This document shows positions 63,097 through 64,000 of a stretch of DNA of 64,000 nucleotides, piece after piece; position 1 is the stretch's first letter; every line of letters begins with the position of its first letter. The position numbers were made by a program, and so were the translations under genes. Location of the stretch: assembly GCF_014203365.1 (NCBI RefSeq), contig NZ_JACHIS010000001.1, positions 6,242,208 through 6,306,207 on the forward strand, given 5' to 3'. The notes under the pieces were generated by a model, which saw only the letters and a list, made by a program, of their open reading frames with translations, ran no database searches and was not told where the DNA came from. This DNA is from Actinoalloteichus hymeniacidonis (GTDB taxonomy: Bacteria > Actinomycetota > Actinomycetes > Mycobacteriales > Pseudonocardiaceae).

Positions 63097-63167
63097 TGGG
63101 GACAACTCCTGTGGATAACTTTGCGCATTTCGGCACAAGCGCCGGTAGAGGGCCTTGGTTGTCCACA
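63097..63167. promoter_or_regulatory. Cluster of DnaA-box-like sites
   Basis: TTGTCCACA lies at 63159-63167 on the plus strand. TTATCCACA lies on the minus strand at 63118-63110, and a one-mismatch box TTGTCCCCA at 63105-63097. All three are in the gap between crgA and the rhomboid gene. The two exact boxes match actinobacterial DnaA consensus forms. Confidence 0.6.
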
Positions 63168-63177
63168 AGACAGCGAC

Positions 63178-63201
63178 GGGCTCACCCGCTTGGGTGAGCC
63201 C
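63178..63201. terminator. Hairpin after the rhomboid gene
   Basis: A perfect 10-bp stem (63178-63187 with 63192-63201) closes a GCTT loop 30 bases after the rhomboid stop. It probably ends that minus-strand transcript; no U-run follows. Confidence 0.7.
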
Positions 63202-63230
63202 ATCCATGACGGATCAGCAAATCCGCTATG

Positions 63231-64000
63231 TCAACCGATCCGGCCGCAGGTCTCCCGACCGTCGATGGTCATGCACGTCCATTCGCCGAGCTGTGCTTCT
63301 CGGATCAAGAACGCCACCACCAACAGCGCGATCAGCGCGACCACGACACCGATCTGAACGGCATCACGCCGCTGCCGAGGCGCGAAGACCATCCCGGCCG
63401 TGGCCAGCGCACCGACCACCAGACCACCGACGTGTCCCAACAGGGAGATCCCGGGGATGGTGATGCTGATGACCAGGTTGATGCCGATGACCATCAGAGC
63501 CTGACGCGGATTGACCTTCAACCGGATCGCGGCGATCGCGATGCCGCCCATCAACCCGAACACCGCGCCGGATGCTCCGGCGACCTGGACCTGTAGTTCC
63601 CCGAACAGATAGACGGCGATCCCGCCGCCCATCAGGGAGACCAGATACACGGCGATGAACCGCAGTCTGCCGAGGAGAAGCTCCAGATCCCGGCCCAGCA
63701 CCCACAGCGCGAACATGTTCAGCGCCAGGTGCAGCAGGCCGAAGTGCAGGAATCCGGACGTGAACAGCCGCCACCACTCGCCCGCCGCAACCATCGGCGG
63801 CCACAGCGCCCACGCCCCGAAGAGTTCCGATGCGGCGTTGCCCATCGGATTGCCCGCTTGGGCCGCGGTGATCAGGTAGACCACCACGTTCAATGCGATG
63901 AGGACCGGAACGACGATCGGCTTGGCGCCAACCGGGGCACCGGCCAGGGTCTTGGGCCTACGCGTGGTGCGCGCGCCCTCCGAGATGCAGTCGACGCACT
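63231..64000 (-). CDS. Rhomboid-family intramembrane serine protease (cut by window edge)
   Basis: The frame is open to the right edge, so the start lies outside the window; 256 codons are visible. Near the edge CVDCISEG is the end of an amino-terminal Cys pair region that may bind zinc. Six or seven helices follow. The catalytic Ser is in GASGAVFGLMGG and the catalytic His in LLGHVGGLVVGAL. HFGLLHLALNMFALWVLG carries the conserved His and Asn of the oxyanion region. The carboxy end has an extra Cys pair (EWTCMTIDGRETCGR) outside the membrane. It cleaves membrane proteins within the bilayer; substrates are unknown. Confidence 0.94.
   Translation of the reverse strand, partial: CVDCISEGARTTRRPKTLAGAPVGAKPIVVPVLIALNVVVYLITAAQAGNPMGNAASELFGAWALWPPMVAAGEWWRLFTSGFLHFGLLHLALNMFALWVLGRDLELLLGRLRFIAVYLVSLMGGGIAVYLFGELQVQVAGASGAVFGLMGGIAIAAIRLKVNPRQALMVIGINLVISITIPGISLLGHVGGLVVGALATAGMVFAPRQRRDAVQIGVVVALIALLVVAFLIREAQLGEWTCMTIDGRETCGRIG

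Overview
The window is very GC-rich, with strong G/C in third codon positions, many GTG starts and actinobacterial gene families throughout. The right end (about 48.4-64 kb) keeps the gene order known around Mycobacterium tuberculosis Rv0011-Rv0020: tRNA-Leu, fhaA, fhaB, pstP, rodA/ftsW, pbpA, pknA, pknB, trpG, a small membrane protein and crgA. A sortase-E-like gene is inserted and a rhomboid protease follows. This points to a chromosomal, origin-proximal segment of a filamentous actinomycete, most likely Pseudonocardiaceae (Actinoalloteichus-like). The genus is inference only.

Layout from the left: the cut start of an Fpg/Nei DNA glycosylase; a small conserved membrane protein; tRNA-Gly(GCC) with a perfect terminator; a 1254-residue secreted subtilase; an acyltransferase-3 membrane protein; MsrA; two paralogous single-pass membrane proteins that open with the same short helical domain. 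From 9.8 to 18.4 kb lies a surface-glycan block: a three-part glycosyltransferase/glycosyltransferase/FkbM methyltransferase protein, two multi-pass acyltransferase-type proteins and a membrane-anchored AlgX/AlgJ-like SGNH protein. Next come an Asp-rich PepSY protein, an aldo/keto reductase, a short-chain dehydrogenase, a RecB-like nuclease and a small helical protein.

From 23.6 to 29.0 kb a tightly coupled minus-strand operon carries a BCCT secondary carrier followed by a complete quaternary-amine (glycine betaine type) ABC importer. From 29.2 to 32.2 kb is a copper-handling set (membrane protein, YcnI, CopC, CopD). An aminoglycoside-phosphotransferase-like kinase overlaps an XRE/TPR-type regulator, with two small genes divergent from it.

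The least ordinary region is 36.4-46.4 kb. It has a methyltransferase and a divergent TetR regulator, a Cys-rich small gene with a possible frameshift, and a 1114-residue protein. That protein's carboxy part resembles the DIT1/PvcA isonitrile synthases and its amino part resembles the carboxy region of IucA/IucC siderophore synthetases. A structured 5' leader precedes it. Then follow a NAD(P)-binding protein, an unknown protein and an ArgRS of the E. coli type rather than the M. tuberculosis type. Together these look like a small specialised-metabolite locus, possibly making an isonitrile or metal-binding product. That is inference; the domain similarities are read by eye.

The right end controls growth and division. 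FHA proteins, the PP2C phosphatase, two Ser/Thr kinases, a SEDS glycosyltransferase and a penicillin-binding protein are co-transcribed. CrgA, the sortase and the small membrane protein sit beside them, and DnaA-box-like sites lie in the gap between crgA and the rhomboid gene.
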